Notes under the pieces: model-generated
Databases searched by the model: none
The model's input: the letters and a program-made list of their open reading frames with translations, nothing else
Told to the model about the DNA's origin: nothing
Made by a program: the position numbers and the translations under genes
In this document: positions 16,285-25,012 of the stretch, one piece after another
Numbering within the stretch: the first letter of the stretch is position 1
Layout of the letters: every line of letters begins with the position of its first letter
NCBI GenBank assembly: GCA_043785105.1
Contig: JAYVXO010000178.1
Coordinates: 1 to 36,842 of the forward strand
DNA from: Fimbriiglobus sp043785105
Lineage (GTDB): Bacteria > Planctomycetota > Planctomycetia > Gemmatales > Gemmataceae
Direction of reading: 5' to 3'
Length of the DNA stretch: 36,842 nt

Positions 16285-16495
16285 CAGCCCCTCCCCGCAG
16301 ACGGGGGCTTCCTTCTTCCTTCCCTCCGCTTGCGGGGGGACTGAGGGGGGTTGATGGTCGCCTCCCGTTGCGGTGACGTTCTGGCCTCGTGTGGCTGGTT
16401 CGACCCCACCCTTACCCTCCCCGCAGACGGGGAGGGAGGAAGAACGGCGTTCTGTCTCCCCTCTCCACGTTGGAGAGGGGTTAGGGGTGAGGTGG
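16285..16495. repeat. GC-rich palindromic repeat cluster (CTCCCCGCAGACGGGG type)
   Basis: Several short palindromes of type CCTCCCCGCAGACGGGGAGG and CCCTCTCCACGTTGGAGAGG follow each other. It fills the gap between the ClpS-like gene and rdgB. Similar units occur at 23935-24125. Frames through it (NPSPTWRGE and similar) are not genes. Confidence 0.7.
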
Positions 16496-16533
16496 AGTTG
16501 AAGACTCGTCACAATCCGTTTTTCATCAGGTGA

Positions 16534-17154
16534 ATGAACGCCATGCCACGGTTGGTACTCGGTAGCCACAACACGAAGAAGCTGAAAGAACTGGTCGAAC
16601 TCCTCCGCGATTTGCCGATCGACGTGACCGACCTTTCACCCTATCCCAACGCGCCCGATGTGGACGAAACCGGGACGACGTTTGAAGAGAATGCTCGCCT
16701 GAAGGCCACGCAAGTTGCGGTCGCGGTCGGTGAATGGGTGGTCGGTGAAGATAGCGGCCTTGTAGTGCCGGCGCTCGGTGGGCAACCCGGCGTTTACTCT
16801 GCGCGATGGGCAGGCCAGCATGGTGACGATGCGGCAAATAACGCCAAACTGTTGCGTGAACTGGCAGGTAAAACCGGGGACAGCCGGGCGGCGTATTACG
16901 TCAGCACGTGTGCGTTGAGTGACCCAACGGGGCAAGTTGTGGCGGTGGTCGAGGGCCGGTGTTGGGGCGTGATTGCAACCCATGCCCGTGGTGAAGGTGG
17001 CTTTGGATATGACCCGTTGTTCGTCATCCCGGAATACCACGCCAGCTTCGGCGAACTCTCTTCCACTGTGAAACACGCTCTCAGCCATCGGGGGCGTTCG
17101 GTCACCAAGTTGCGACCCATCGTGCGGAAATTCGTGCTGAGGGAACAGCCATGA
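16534..17154 (+). CDS. rdgB: XTP/dITP diphosphatase (RdgB/HAM1 family)
   Basis: A 206-residue Ham1-family pyrophosphatase of normal length. Signatures: LVLGSHNTKKLKEL at the N-terminus (substrate loop), DETGTTFEENARLKA, VGEDSGLVV (metal-binding acidic residues), GVYSARWAG, GGFGYDPLF, and SHRGRS near the C-terminus. It hydrolyses dITP, ITP and XTP to monophosphates and so keeps deaminated purines out of nucleic acids. ATG 16534 has CAGGTG close by; the ATG at 16543 (MPRLVLG) is an alternative start. The stop overlaps the start of the XerC/D-like gene by four bases (ATGA), so both are expressed together. No missing catalytic residue was noticed. Confidence 0.96.
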   Translation: MNAMPRLVLGSHNTKKLKELVELLRDLPIDVTDLSPYPNAPDVDETGTTFEENARLKATQVAVAVGEWVVGEDSGLVVPALGGQPGVYSARWAGQHGDDAANNAKLLRELAGKTGDSRAAYYVSTCALSDPTGQVVAVVEGRCWGVIATHARGEGGFGYDPLFVIPEYHASFGELSSTVKHALSHRGRSVTKLRPIVRKFVLREQP

Positions 17155-18074
17155 GTTTGAATGAACTGGTCGCGGACATTCATGCGTTTCGGGACTACAT
17201 GCGGGCGGAGCGGGGGTTGGCGGAGAACACGTTGCTGGCGTACACGCGGGACTTGGAGCGGTATGCGGAGTGGGTGGGGTTGGTGCAGTTACCCAATATC
17301 TATGCGCCGACGTTGCGCGACATGTCCCGCTACATTGCATACTTGAACGAGCAGGAACTTGCGGCGCCGAGCACGGCACGGCACATCGCGTCGTTGCGCA
17401 TGTTCTACCGCTTCTTGCGATTGGAAGAACGCGCGGACCCAACCGCGACGGACTTGCTCGCTTCGCCGAAGTTGTGGGAGCGCATTCCGGGGGTGTTGTC
17501 GCCGGACAAAGTGGACGCTCTGCTCGCGGAACCACGAGCGGGGGATCGGTTCTTTCTGCGCGATCGTGCGTTACTCGAAACGCTGTATGCCACAGGTTGC
17601 CGTGCATCCGAGGTTGTCGGGTTGAAAGTTGCGGACGTGTATTTGGATGCGGCGTTCTTGAAGTGTTTCGGCAAGGGGAGCAAACAACGGGTCGTGCCAC
17701 TGGGGCAACCGGCAGTGAGATCGTTGAAGGCGTATCTCGGCGAAGGGCGCCCGCAGTTTGCGAAGTCACCACAACAAAGTGGTCCCGAACACCTGTTCGT
17801 TAGCCGGTCCGGAAAGCAGTTGTGTCGGATTCAGTTGTGGAGCATCGTGAAAAAGTATTGTGCCCGTGCCGGTCTCTCCCATACCGTCTCGCCGCACACG
17901 CTTCGCCACAGTTTCGCCACACACGTCTTGGCCGGGGGTGCCGATTTACGCACTGTCCAGGAACTTCTGGGCCACGCCAGTATCAACACGACGCAGCACT
18001 ACACCCACGTCGATAGCGCCCGCCTCAAAGCCATGCACGCGAAGTTCCATCCGCGTGCAGTAGGCGATTCGTGA
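17151..18074 (+). CDS. xerD: Tyrosine recombinase XerC/XerD
   Basis: A 307-residue tyrosine recombinase of the Xer type. Residues 5-95 form the SAM-like core-binding domain (FRDYMRAERGLAENTLLAY). The catalytic domain keeps all six residues: R151 in GCRASEVVGL, K175 in GKGSKQR, H249 and R252 in PHTLRHSFATH, H275 in LLGHASI, and nucleophile Y284 in TQHYTHVD. It should resolve chromosome dimers at dif; XerC and XerD cannot be separated with certainty, and the symbol is the closer guess. The start overlaps rdgB's stop (ATGA). No integrase-type extras, att sites or phage genes are near, so it is taken as the housekeeping recombinase. Confidence 0.93.
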   Translation: MSLNELVADIHAFRDYMRAERGLAENTLLAYTRDLERYAEWVGLVQLPNIYAPTLRDMSRYIAYLNEQELAAPSTARHIASLRMFYRFLRLEERADPTATDLLASPKLWERIPGVLSPDKVDALLAEPRAGDRFFLRDRALLETLYATGCRASEVVGLKVADVYLDAAFLKCFGKGSKQRVVPLGQPAVRSLKAYLGEGRPQFAKSPQQSGPEHLFVSRSGKQLCRIQLWSIVKKYCARAGLSHTVSPHTLRHSFATHVLAGGADLRTVQELLGHASINTTQHYTHVDSARLKAMHAKFHPRAVGDS

Positions 18075-18103
18075 CCTTTTCGCTGTTCGGTTGTTGGACC
18101 GAA

Positions 18104-18310
18104 TCAAGCAAAGTTGGTGTTTGTTCCCACAATTCCCAAAGTTCCACCGCCTGGGGGAAGGATCACTACAATCCCACCACCCGGCGGCGGCGGCGGCGGC
18201 GGAACCGTAATTCCGATATTGGTCAGGATGCCGGTCAATAACGCGGGGTGAGTTCGGTCTTCGAGAACGGTGAACGATAATGTCGTTGCAAAAAAACTAG
18301 AGCTAGCCAC
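18104..18310 (-). CDS. Small protein with LEDR motif and Pro/Gly-rich tail
   Basis: A possible 68-residue protein from GTG 18310, with AAGGTG suitably placed upstream. It contains FTVLEDRTHPALL, resembling the VLEDRT(V/L)PS segment found near the N-terminus of many large exported planctomycete proteins. Here only about 45 residues follow, dominated by runs of prolines and glycines. It may be a remnant of such a protein, a tiny exported protein, or a chance frame in GGC repeats. It is convergent with the xer gene, 30 bp from its stop. Confidence 0.42.
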   Translation of the reverse strand: MASSSFFATTLSFTVLEDRTHPALLTGILTNIGITVPPPPPPPGGGIVVILPPGGGTLGIVGTNTNFA

Positions 18311-18710
18311 GATGACACCTTAGAGTTTGTAGATTCCGATTCGATCGTGTGTGAGCAGGGGCGAGGGCGAATCTCGATACACGTTCGACCCGGATAATCC
18401 GTATTGCCCTCACAATTTCTCTAGCACGACTTTTCCCCGCAATGCGGATCACTTTCGTAAATTGTGCAAACTCTCGTTGGACCGGAAAAACCCTCTTGCC
18501 GGTGCTGAATTGGACCCGCTGTTTCGCCCGGACCGGAATCCGATCGACGGTCGCTGTCGTGTTTTCTGACAAGTTAATGAACACCGGCAAATCCCGGAAT
18601 TCGCACTTCTCTTTTCCCGAAATCGTGTCCTACATTTTTTCCAATCCGCACAGATTGGCAGCCGGCAACGGCGATGCTATGCCCGGTTTGCCCTCCGAGG
18701 TGTTTCTGCT
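18311..18710. other. 400-bp gene-free leader upstream of a kinase gene
   Basis: Less GC-rich than its neighbours and without a convincing gene; the open frames here lack start signals and known motifs. A small hairpin (CCAATC with GATTGG, 18641-18658) and a GAGG ribosome site at 18697-18700 belong to the following kinase gene. No promoter could be named with confidence. Confidence 0.5.
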
Positions 18711-21608
18711 ATGGCCACATGCCCTGCCATCTCCGTTCTTGACCCGCTGACGGGATTGACCGAAGACCTCACGAACCCCGTGCGCGTCTTACCCTTGACG
18801 AACCGATCCCGCGATACCGCGTTTGATGAATGCGGAGAGGCAACGCGGCGGTCGGGTGCCTTACATCAGAGTGTCTCGGACGACGAACTCGGACCGGATG
18901 CCGCGACAAGCAACATCAACGTCGTCCCGGTCGAGGGCAAGCAACTTCGAGACGCCCTGGACGCCCTACCAGAACCGGGTGACATCGCGTTCGGGTTTCG
19001 GCTGCTCAAGGAACTGGGGCGGGGAACGTTCGGCCGCGTCTTCCTGGCCAGCCAGACCGAGCTAGCGGCCCGTCCGGTGGCCTTGAAAGTCTCCGCGAAT
19101 TTAGTCGCGGAGTCGCGGGCACTCGCCCAGCTTCAGCACACCAACATCGTCCCGGTTTACTCGGTCCATCGGTCGGGGTCGCACCAAGCGGTTTGTATGC
19201 CGTACTTCGGTTCGACCACCCTGGCCACGTTGTTGCGGCGGTATCGAACGTCGAACTCCCTGCCGTCAACAGGTCGAGAGTTGATCGACACGCTCAAGAA
19301 CATCAGCGACCAGACCCTGTCGAAATCCCAAGTCATCACACGGGATGAACCGAAACCCCTGACTGCCACTACTACAGAGGGGGCCACGGACGCGATTCTC
19401 AAAATGCTCTCCCAGTGGAGTTACATTCAGGCGTCGTGTTGGTTGATCGCACGCCTGGCGGACGGGCTGGGCCATGCCCACGATCGGGGCATTCTTCACC
19501 GCGACATCAAGCCGGCGAACGTGTTGATTACCGACGACGGCCAGCCGATGCTGTTGGACTTCGGCGTGGCCGAAGAGATTCGCCTGCGGGCGACGGTCAC
19601 AACAATCGTGGTCGGCGGGACGATCCCGTACATGGCGCCGGAACAACTCGAAGAAATCCGCACGGGTCGTCCGCACGCCGACGCCCGCAGCGACATCTAT
19701 TCGATGGGCATCGTGCTGTACGAGCTACTCACCGGCGTTCACCCGTTCCGTGCGCCGACGGGTACGCCGGCGGAAGAAACGGGGCGGATGATCGAAGAAC
19801 GCCGCGCCGGCCCGCCGTCGGTTCGGGTTCACAACCGGGACGTGACGCCCGGATTGGAATCTATCGTCCAGACTTGTCTGGCCGGTGATCCGGCGAAACG
19901 CTACCAGTCCGCAACCGATTTACGCGACGATCTCGATCGGCATTTAGCGGACCGACCGTTGGCGATTGCACCCGAGAAGTCGATCCGCGAACAGGCCAAG
20001 AAATGGGCACGGCGTCACCCCCGGTTAACCTCTCACGTGACCGTCACGTGTGTGGCCGTGACGTTGTTGATCGCCGCTTCGCTCGGTCTCGCCGCTCGGT
20101 ACGATCGCCTGCATCGGTTGGAGGCGGAGAACACCTATCGACAATTCAGCGAGACGGTCAAAACCGCGCATTACTTGCTGTATTCCAACCGGGAAGATCA
20201 AAAGTTGATGGCGGAAGGGGTCGAGAAAGCCGAGGCGGGGTTGGCGTTCTACGGGGTCAAGGAGGATGCGGATTGGGAGAATCAAACCGCTTACACATCC
20301 CTACCTGTTGAACTCCAGAAGAAACTCCGACATGAGATTGCCGAGACCTGCGTGATGTTGGCCCGTGGTCAAATCTTGCAATGCAGCAAACTCGATAAAA
20401 TCGAGCCGGCCGTCCTCACGGAAGCACTTCGACTGAACAAGCTGGCCGAGCAAATCGCCGGCACCGACCCACCCCGGATTATTTACACCCAACGACAGAC
20501 GTTGCAAAAAATTGCGGGACGGTTGACAGAAGCGACGGAAGCCGAACGCCAAGCGAAAAGCACCCCGCTCCGTTCGTCACGGGACTACTATTTGGCGGGG
20601 ATTGATGCCCAGACCGGCGGACGGCACGCGGAAGCCGTGCCGTTGTACCGAAAAGCACAGGCGATCGACCCGAAATTGTTCTGGGCGTACTTTGGGGAAG
20701 GCGTCTGTCTGGACGAACTAGGTCGCTGGGCCGAAGCGCGCGGGGCCTACACCGCTGCGGTCGCGCTCTGGCCTGACTTCCCTTGGACGTACCACAACCG
20801 TGGCGCCGCCCAAGCGCACCTCGGCGCGTTTGACGCTGCCGCCGAAGACTTTTCTCGGGCGATCGAATTGCACCCCGACTTCGCGGAGTCCCACATCGCC
20901 CGTGCGATTGCGTACCAAAAAACGAAAGACTACGACCTCGCACTGAAAGATCTCGACACCGCAATCGGGCTGGGCGCAACATTAAAGCGTGTGCTCCCAC
21001 TGCGGGCCAAACTCCGAGTTTTAACGGGCAACGCCGTCGGTGCCAACGAAGACAAAGTAGTCGTTGGGCGAGAGGAACCGACCACTGTTGACGGTTGGAT
21101 CCTGCGCGGGATTGATAAAATGCTGGCCGACAAGAAGGCAGCGTTGGCGGACTTCCAGCAAGCGTTGAAACTCAACCCCCGATCGGTCGCAGGCTTGATG
21201 TATGCGGCCAACGTCCAGGATGAACTCGGGCAAACGGCGGAGTGTATTCAATCCTTGGATCGGGTGTTAGCAATCGACGCGGGGAACGTCCACGCCCGCT
21301 CCGGACGGGGTATGTTGCACGCCCGACTTAAGCACTGGGATGTCGCCCTGAGTGATGCGAAAGAGGCACTCAGTCGTAGCTTCGCCCCGATCACGATCTA
21401 TCAGGTCGCCGGGATTTACGCGCAACTTTCGACACAGAACCCCGAGTACAAATCGGAAGCCATCACACTCCTGACGATCGCCTTGCGGGCCGGATTTGGC
21501 TTCGACCACATCGACGACGATACGGAGCTAGACCCGATCCGCAACACCCCCGAGTTTGACCGCGTCCTTCAAACCGCCCGCCAGTACAAACCGGCCACCA
21601 AGAAGTGA
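18711..21608 (+). CDS. Membrane Ser/Thr protein kinase with C-terminal TPR domain
   Basis: A 965-residue Hanks-type kinase. Residues 1-95 are variable and probably disordered. The kinase domain runs from about 96 to 415: GRGTFGRVFLA loop, VALKVS lysine, H263-R264-D265 in HRDIKPANVLI, DFG at D283, GTIPYMAPEQ and DIYSMGIVLYELLTG. An insertion of about 75 residues (TSNSLPSTGREL to EGATDAILKML) lies between the hinge and helix E. A single membrane segment follows at about 440-460 (TVTCVAVTLLIAASLGLAA). The remaining ~500 residues carry TPRs (AVPLYRKAQAIDPKLFWAYF; AAEDFSRAIELHPDFAESH), probably outside the cytoplasmic membrane. Key catalytic residues are all present. Ligand and substrates are unknown. 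ATG 18711 has GAGG ten bases upstream. Confidence 0.94.
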   Translation: MATCPAISVLDPLTGLTEDLTNPVRVLPLTNRSRDTAFDECGEATRRSGALHQSVSDDELGPDAATSNINVVPVEGKQLRDALDALPEPGDIAFGFRLLKELGRGTFGRVFLASQTELAARPVALKVSANLVAESRALAQLQHTNIVPVYSVHRSGSHQAVCMPYFGSTTLATLLRRYRTSNSLPSTGRELIDTLKNISDQTLSKSQVITRDEPKPLTATTTEGATDAILKMLSQWSYIQASCWLIARLADGLGHAHDRGILHRDIKPANVLITDDGQPMLLDFGVAEEIRLRATVTTIVVGGTIPYMAPEQLEEIRTGRPHADARSDIYSMGIVLYELLTGVHPFRAPTGTPAEETGRMIEERRAGPPSVRVHNRDVTPGLESIVQTCLAGDPAKRYQSATDLRDDLDRHLADRPLAIAPEKSIREQAKKWARRHPRLTSHVTVTCVAVTLLIAASLGLAARYDRLHRLEAENTYRQFSETVKTAHYLLYSNREDQKLMAEGVEKAEAGLAFYGVKEDADWENQTAYTSLPVELQKKLRHEIAETCVMLARGQILQCSKLDKIEPAVLTEALRLNKLAEQIAGTDPPRIIYTQRQTLQKIAGRLTEATEAERQAKSTPLRSSRDYYLAGIDAQTGGRHAEAVPLYRKAQAIDPKLFWAYFGEGVCLDELGRWAEARGAYTAAVALWPDFPWTYHNRGAAQAHLGAFDAAAEDFSRAIELHPDFAESHIARAIAYQKTKDYDLALKDLDTAIGLGATLKRVLPLRAKLRVLTGNAVGANEDKVVVGREEPTTVDGWILRGIDKMLADKKAALADFQQALKLNPRSVAGLMYAANVQDELGQTAECIQSLDRVLAIDAGNVHARSGRGMLHARLKHWDVALSDAKEALSRSFAPITIYQVAGIYAQLSTQNPEYKSEAITLLTIALRAGFGFDHIDDDTELDPIRNTPEFDRVLQTARQYKPATKK

Positions 21609-21700
21609 ACAGGTGACGGGTGCAATCGAATTCTCTGCGCCTCGGAAAAGCAGGAGGAGGCGCGAGTCTGTCAAATTTTTCTGCGGGTGAATGCCTATGA

Positions 21701-21758
21701 TTTTCGGGCCTGAAAGGCACGTTCTGGGCTAACAGAACGTGCCTTTCAGGCCCGAAAA
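21701..21758. terminator. Perfect 26-bp inverted repeat, terminator-like
   Basis: TTTTCGGGCCTGAAAGGCAC... at 21701-21726 pairs perfectly with 21733-21758 around the loop GGCTAA, and each flank ends in four T or A residues, so it could terminate transcription from either side. It lies between the TPR kinase gene and rpsA. The rest of the 384-bp spacer is AT-richer and shows a possible -10 box (TATGAT, 21846-21851) without a good -35. Confidence 0.7.
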
Positions 21759-21992
21759 CCCGTTGACGTCAGAGTGCCAGAAAATTTTGCCAGTTCCGGT
21801 AGGCGTCACACACATTTTGCCCTACCGCATGGTGTGTGCCGTCGATATGATAACTCAACTTTCGTCTAACTCCGTTTTTAACATGCGGGTGCGGTGGCAC
21901 CGGCTCGGGGCGACGTTTCCTCTTTTTGAATAGTGGCTCCCGAATCGGAATCGGTTCCGAACCTCTGAGCCTCAAGGATCCTCTTACTTTTT

Positions 21993-23858
21993 ATGGTCAA
22001 TCGTAACCTGCTGCGGCAATTCGACGACGAAAATTCGGACAATGACTTTGCCAAGATTTTTGAAGACTACGGTGGCATTGAAGGGATGGAGAACTGGCTC
22101 CCCGCCGACTCCCAGGTTTTTGAATCCAACAAGATCGTCTCCGGTCGCGTGTTGGAAATTCGCGGCGATGACGTGGTCATCGACATCGGCTACAAGTCCG
22201 AAGGTCTGATCAAGATCGAGGAATGGAAGGACGAGGCGGGCGATCTCGTGGACTTGCCGAAGGCCGGCGACACGATCGAAGTCCTGCTCGAAACCGTTGA
22301 AGACGAACACGGCGGCATCAACCTCAGCTACCGCAAAGCCAAGCGTCAAAAAGAGTGGGAGTCGATCCTTGCGAAACACAAGGAAGGCGATGTCGTCACC
22401 GGCGCTTGCACGAAGAAGATCAAAGGCGGGCTGTTGGTCAACATCGGCGTCAACGTCTTCTTACCAGCAAGCCAAGTCGATATTCGACGGCCACCGGACA
22501 TCGGCGAGTACATCGGCCAAACGATTCAGTGCATGATTTTGAAGATCGACGAGCAACGGCGCAACATCGTCGTCAGTCGGCGTAAGCTCATTGAGCTAGT
22601 CCGCGACGAGATGAAGAAGAAGTTGTTGGGCGAACTCGAAGTCGGCCAAGTCCGCAAGGGCATCGTCAAGAACATCGCCGACTTCGGCGCGTTCGTGGAC
22701 CTCGGCGGGATCGACGGGCTGCTGCACATCACGGACATGGGCTGGCACCGCGTCACCAATCCGCACGACGTGGTTAAGATCAACCAAGAACTCGAGGTTT
22801 ACATCCTCGGGATCGACCGTGAGAAGGAGAAGATTGCCCTCTCCTTGAAGCACAAGACCGCGTCGCCGTGGCAGAACATCGAGGCCAAGTACCCGATCAA
22901 GACGCGGCACAACGGCGAAGTCGTCAACATCATGCCTTACGGTGCGTTCGTGAAACTCGAACCGGGCATCGAAGGCTTGGTCCACATTTCCGAAATGTCC
23001 TGGACGAAGCGCATCAGCCACCCGAACGAGGTCGTCAGCATCGGCGACAAGGTCGAAGTGGAAGTGCTGAACATCAACCACGACAAGAAAGAAATTTCGC
23101 TGGGCATGAAGCAATGCCAGTCGAACCCGTGGGACGAAGTCGCCAAGAAGTACCCGACCGGCACCCAGATCAGCGGCGTGGTCCGCAACTTGACCAGCTA
23201 CGGGGCGTTCATCGAAATCGAGGAGGGCATCGACGGCCTCCTCCACGTGTCGGACATGAGTTGGGTCCGCAAGGTGTCCAACCCGAGCGAAGTCGTGCAG
23301 AAGGGCCAGAAGGTCACGTGCGTCGTGCTGAGCGTTGACCAAGAACGCAAGCGGGTCGCACTGGGCCTGAAGCAAATGGCCAATGACCCGTGGGAAGGCG
23401 ACATCCCTGGCCGGTACAAGCCGGGCCAGAAGGTGGTCGGCAAGGTCACGAAACTCACGAACTTCGGCGTGTTCGTCGAACTGGAACAGGGCCTCGAAGG
23501 CTTGCTCCACATCAGCGAACTGTCCGACGACAAGATCGAGTCACCGGAAGAAGTCGTCAAAGTTGGCGATGACATTGAAGTCAAGGTTCTGCGTGTCGAT
23601 GCCAAGGACCGCAAGATCGGCCTGAGCAAGCGCAACGTCGATGACCCGACGGTGCCGGACGACATCCCGGACATGCCGATCGACGACATCACCGGCCCAA
23701 CTGCCACGACCGAAGGCAGCACGAAGCCGAAGAAGGACAAAGAAAAGGACAAGGACAAAGACCGCAGCGACAAGGACGAATCGAAGACCGGATTGCGTGG
23801 CGGTACAGGCGCCGCAGGTCCGCTCATTCAAATGCCCGGCCAAGAGAAGACCGAGTAA
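21993..23858 (+). CDS. rpsA: 30S ribosomal protein S1
   Basis: A 621-residue S1 with six S1 RNA-binding domains at about 47-115, 132-200, 218-288, 303-375, 390-462 and 477-549. Typical strands recur, such as GIVKNIADFGAFVDLGGIDG, EGLVHISEMSW and VSIGDKVEVEVL. The first two domains are divergent, as in other S1 proteins that use them for ribosome binding; domains 3-6 are close copies of each other. The last 70 residues are a charged low-complexity tail (KPKKDKEKDKDKDRSDKDE) of planctomycete type. The protein delivers structured mRNAs to the 30S subunit. The only Shine-Dalgarno-like sequence, AAGGA, is about 14 bases from ATG 21993, so initiation may be atypical. A terminator follows. Confidence 0.97.
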   Translation: MVNRNLLRQFDDENSDNDFAKIFEDYGGIEGMENWLPADSQVFESNKIVSGRVLEIRGDDVVIDIGYKSEGLIKIEEWKDEAGDLVDLPKAGDTIEVLLETVEDEHGGINLSYRKAKRQKEWESILAKHKEGDVVTGACTKKIKGGLLVNIGVNVFLPASQVDIRRPPDIGEYIGQTIQCMILKIDEQRRNIVVSRRKLIELVRDEMKKKLLGELEVGQVRKGIVKNIADFGAFVDLGGIDGLLHITDMGWHRVTNPHDVVKINQELEVYILGIDREKEKIALSLKHKTASPWQNIEAKYPIKTRHNGEVVNIMPYGAFVKLEPGIEGLVHISEMSWTKRISHPNEVVSIGDKVEVEVLNINHDKKEISLGMKQCQSNPWDEVAKKYPTGTQISGVVRNLTSYGAFIEIEEGIDGLLHVSDMSWVRKVSNPSEVVQKGQKVTCVVLSVDQERKRVALGLKQMANDPWEGDIPGRYKPGQKVVGKVTKLTNFGVFVELEQGLEGLLHISELSDDKIESPEEVVKVGDDIEVKVLRVDAKDRKIGLSKRNVDDPTVPDDIPDMPIDDITGPTATTEGSTKPKKDKEKDKDKDRSDKDESKTGLRGGTGAAGPLIQMPGQEKTE

Positions 23859-23883
23859 GTTCGGGCCGAGTGCGATAACCTCG

Positions 23884-23915
23884 AACGCCGTCCTCGAATG
23901 AGGGCGGCGTTTTTT
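23884..23915 (+). terminator. Intrinsic terminator of rpsA
   Basis: AACGCCGTCCTC and GAGGGCGGCGTT form a 12-bp stem (one G-U pair) with a GAAT loop, followed directly by a run of T residues, 26 bp after the rpsA stop codon. Confidence 0.9.
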
Positions 23916-23934
23916 CGTGATGCTGATGGTAGAT

Positions 23935-24125
23935 GGAAGCAACCCCACCCCCGGCCCCTCCCCGACGCGGAGAGGGGAGTAAGACCGCTCTTCCTCCCTC
24001 CCCGCCTGCGGGGAGGGCCGAGGTGGGGTGGGGCGGTTCGACCCCCCTTAATCCCCCCGCAGACGGGGGGAGAGAAGAATCTGGCGCCCTCCCCGTCTGC
24101 GGGGAGGGGGCTAGGGGGTGGGGTT
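23935..24125. repeat. GC-rich palindromic repeat cluster, second locus
   Basis: Four or five short palindromes of types CCTCCCCGCCTGCGGGGAGG and CCCTCCCCGTCTGCGGGGAG run in both orientations. They share their core with the cluster at 16285-16495. The cluster fills most of the spacer between rpsA's terminator and the glycosyltransferase gene; 24126-24271 shows no further feature. Confidence 0.7.
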
Positions 24126-24271
24126 GCCTTTTCGGGCAATTTGTAAGCTTTGCGAATCCCCGTCGGTATGCTGTCTCAGTCACTATCAGAACCATTTGTC
24201 GTTTCCACTGGACGACGCCTACAATGGTTCAGTTTCATCGAATTTTCACCCGTCATCAAAAGGCGGCTGGC

Positions 24272-25012
24272 ATGGATACGACACGCTGGCTCACGGCGAT
24301 CCCGATCTACAACGAAGCCAAGCACGTGCAAGAAGTGCTGCACGCGGTGCGACGGTTCAGCCAGGATATTCTCGTGGTGGACGACGGTTCCACCGACGGA
24401 ACCTCGGCGATACTCGACACCGAACCGGGGTTGTTCCGGCAAACGCACACTCCGAATCGTGGCTATGGTGCTGCGATTGCGACGGCGTTTCAGTTTGCCG
24501 TGCAACACGGCTACGAAACCCTGGTGACGATGGATTGCGACGGCCAACACGAGCCGTCGCGGATCCCGGTTTTGTTGGAAGCGCTGCACGACGTGGACAT
24601 TGTTTCGGGCAGTCGGTACCTGCGTGACTTCCGCCAGGACACCCCCGCACCGAACGACCGCCGTTCCATCAACGCGACCATCACGAACGAAATCAACGAG
24701 CAATACGGGCTGACCATCACCGATGCGTTTTGTGGCTTCAAGGCGTATCGCGTGGACGCATTAGCAAAACTCCGCATCACCGAAACCGGCTGGGGAATGC
24801 CGTTGCAACTTTGGGTGCAAGCGTCGCGGTTGGGGTTACGGGTGAAAGAAGTCGGCGTGCCCCGGCTGTACCTGGACCCTAGCCGCGCCTTCGGCGGCAT
24901 GTTGAACGACCCCACGCAACGATTGGCATATTACCGAAGCATCCTCAGCCAAGCCGAAACGGAGTTTGCGACGGCGGGCCGCGACGAAGCGATGTGTCGG
25001 GAGTCGCGGTAA
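24272..25012 (+). CDS. Family 2 glycosyltransferase (polyprenol-phosphate sugar type)
   Basis: A 246-residue GT-A enzyme. Start ATG 24272 (MDTTRWLTAIPIYNEAKHV) has AAGG upstream; the frame is open further but is repeat-derived. Family signatures: IPIYNEAKHVQEVL, ILVVDDGSTDGT (nucleotide-sugar binding), NRGYGAAIATAF, VTMDCDGQHEP (DxD-type metal site) and VSGSRYLRD. It resembles dolichol/undecaprenol-phosphate mannose or glucose synthases but lacks C-terminal membrane helices, so it would be a soluble or peripheral enzyme. The sugar donor and acceptor are not predictable. Its TAA stop overlaps the next gene's ATG (TAATG), which indicates coupled translation. Confidence 0.9.
   Translation: MDTTRWLTAIPIYNEAKHVQEVLHAVRRFSQDILVVDDGSTDGTSAILDTEPGLFRQTHTPNRGYGAAIATAFQFAVQHGYETLVTMDCDGQHEPSRIPVLLEALHDVDIVSGSRYLRDFRQDTPAPNDRRSINATITNEINEQYGLTITDAFCGFKAYRVDALAKLRITETGWGMPLQLWVQASRLGLRVKEVGVPRLYLDPSRAFGGMLNDPTQRLAYYRSILSQAETEFATAGRDEAMCRESR

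Noticed and set aside
16039..16569. 176-codon minus-strand frame with NPSPTWRGE-type text
   Set aside because: Derived from GC-rich palindromic repeats and from the antisense of the ClpS-like gene.
22596..23510. 304-codon minus-strand frame opposite rpsA
   Set aside because: Repetitive D/V/H/L-rich text produced by the repeated S1 domains on the other strand.
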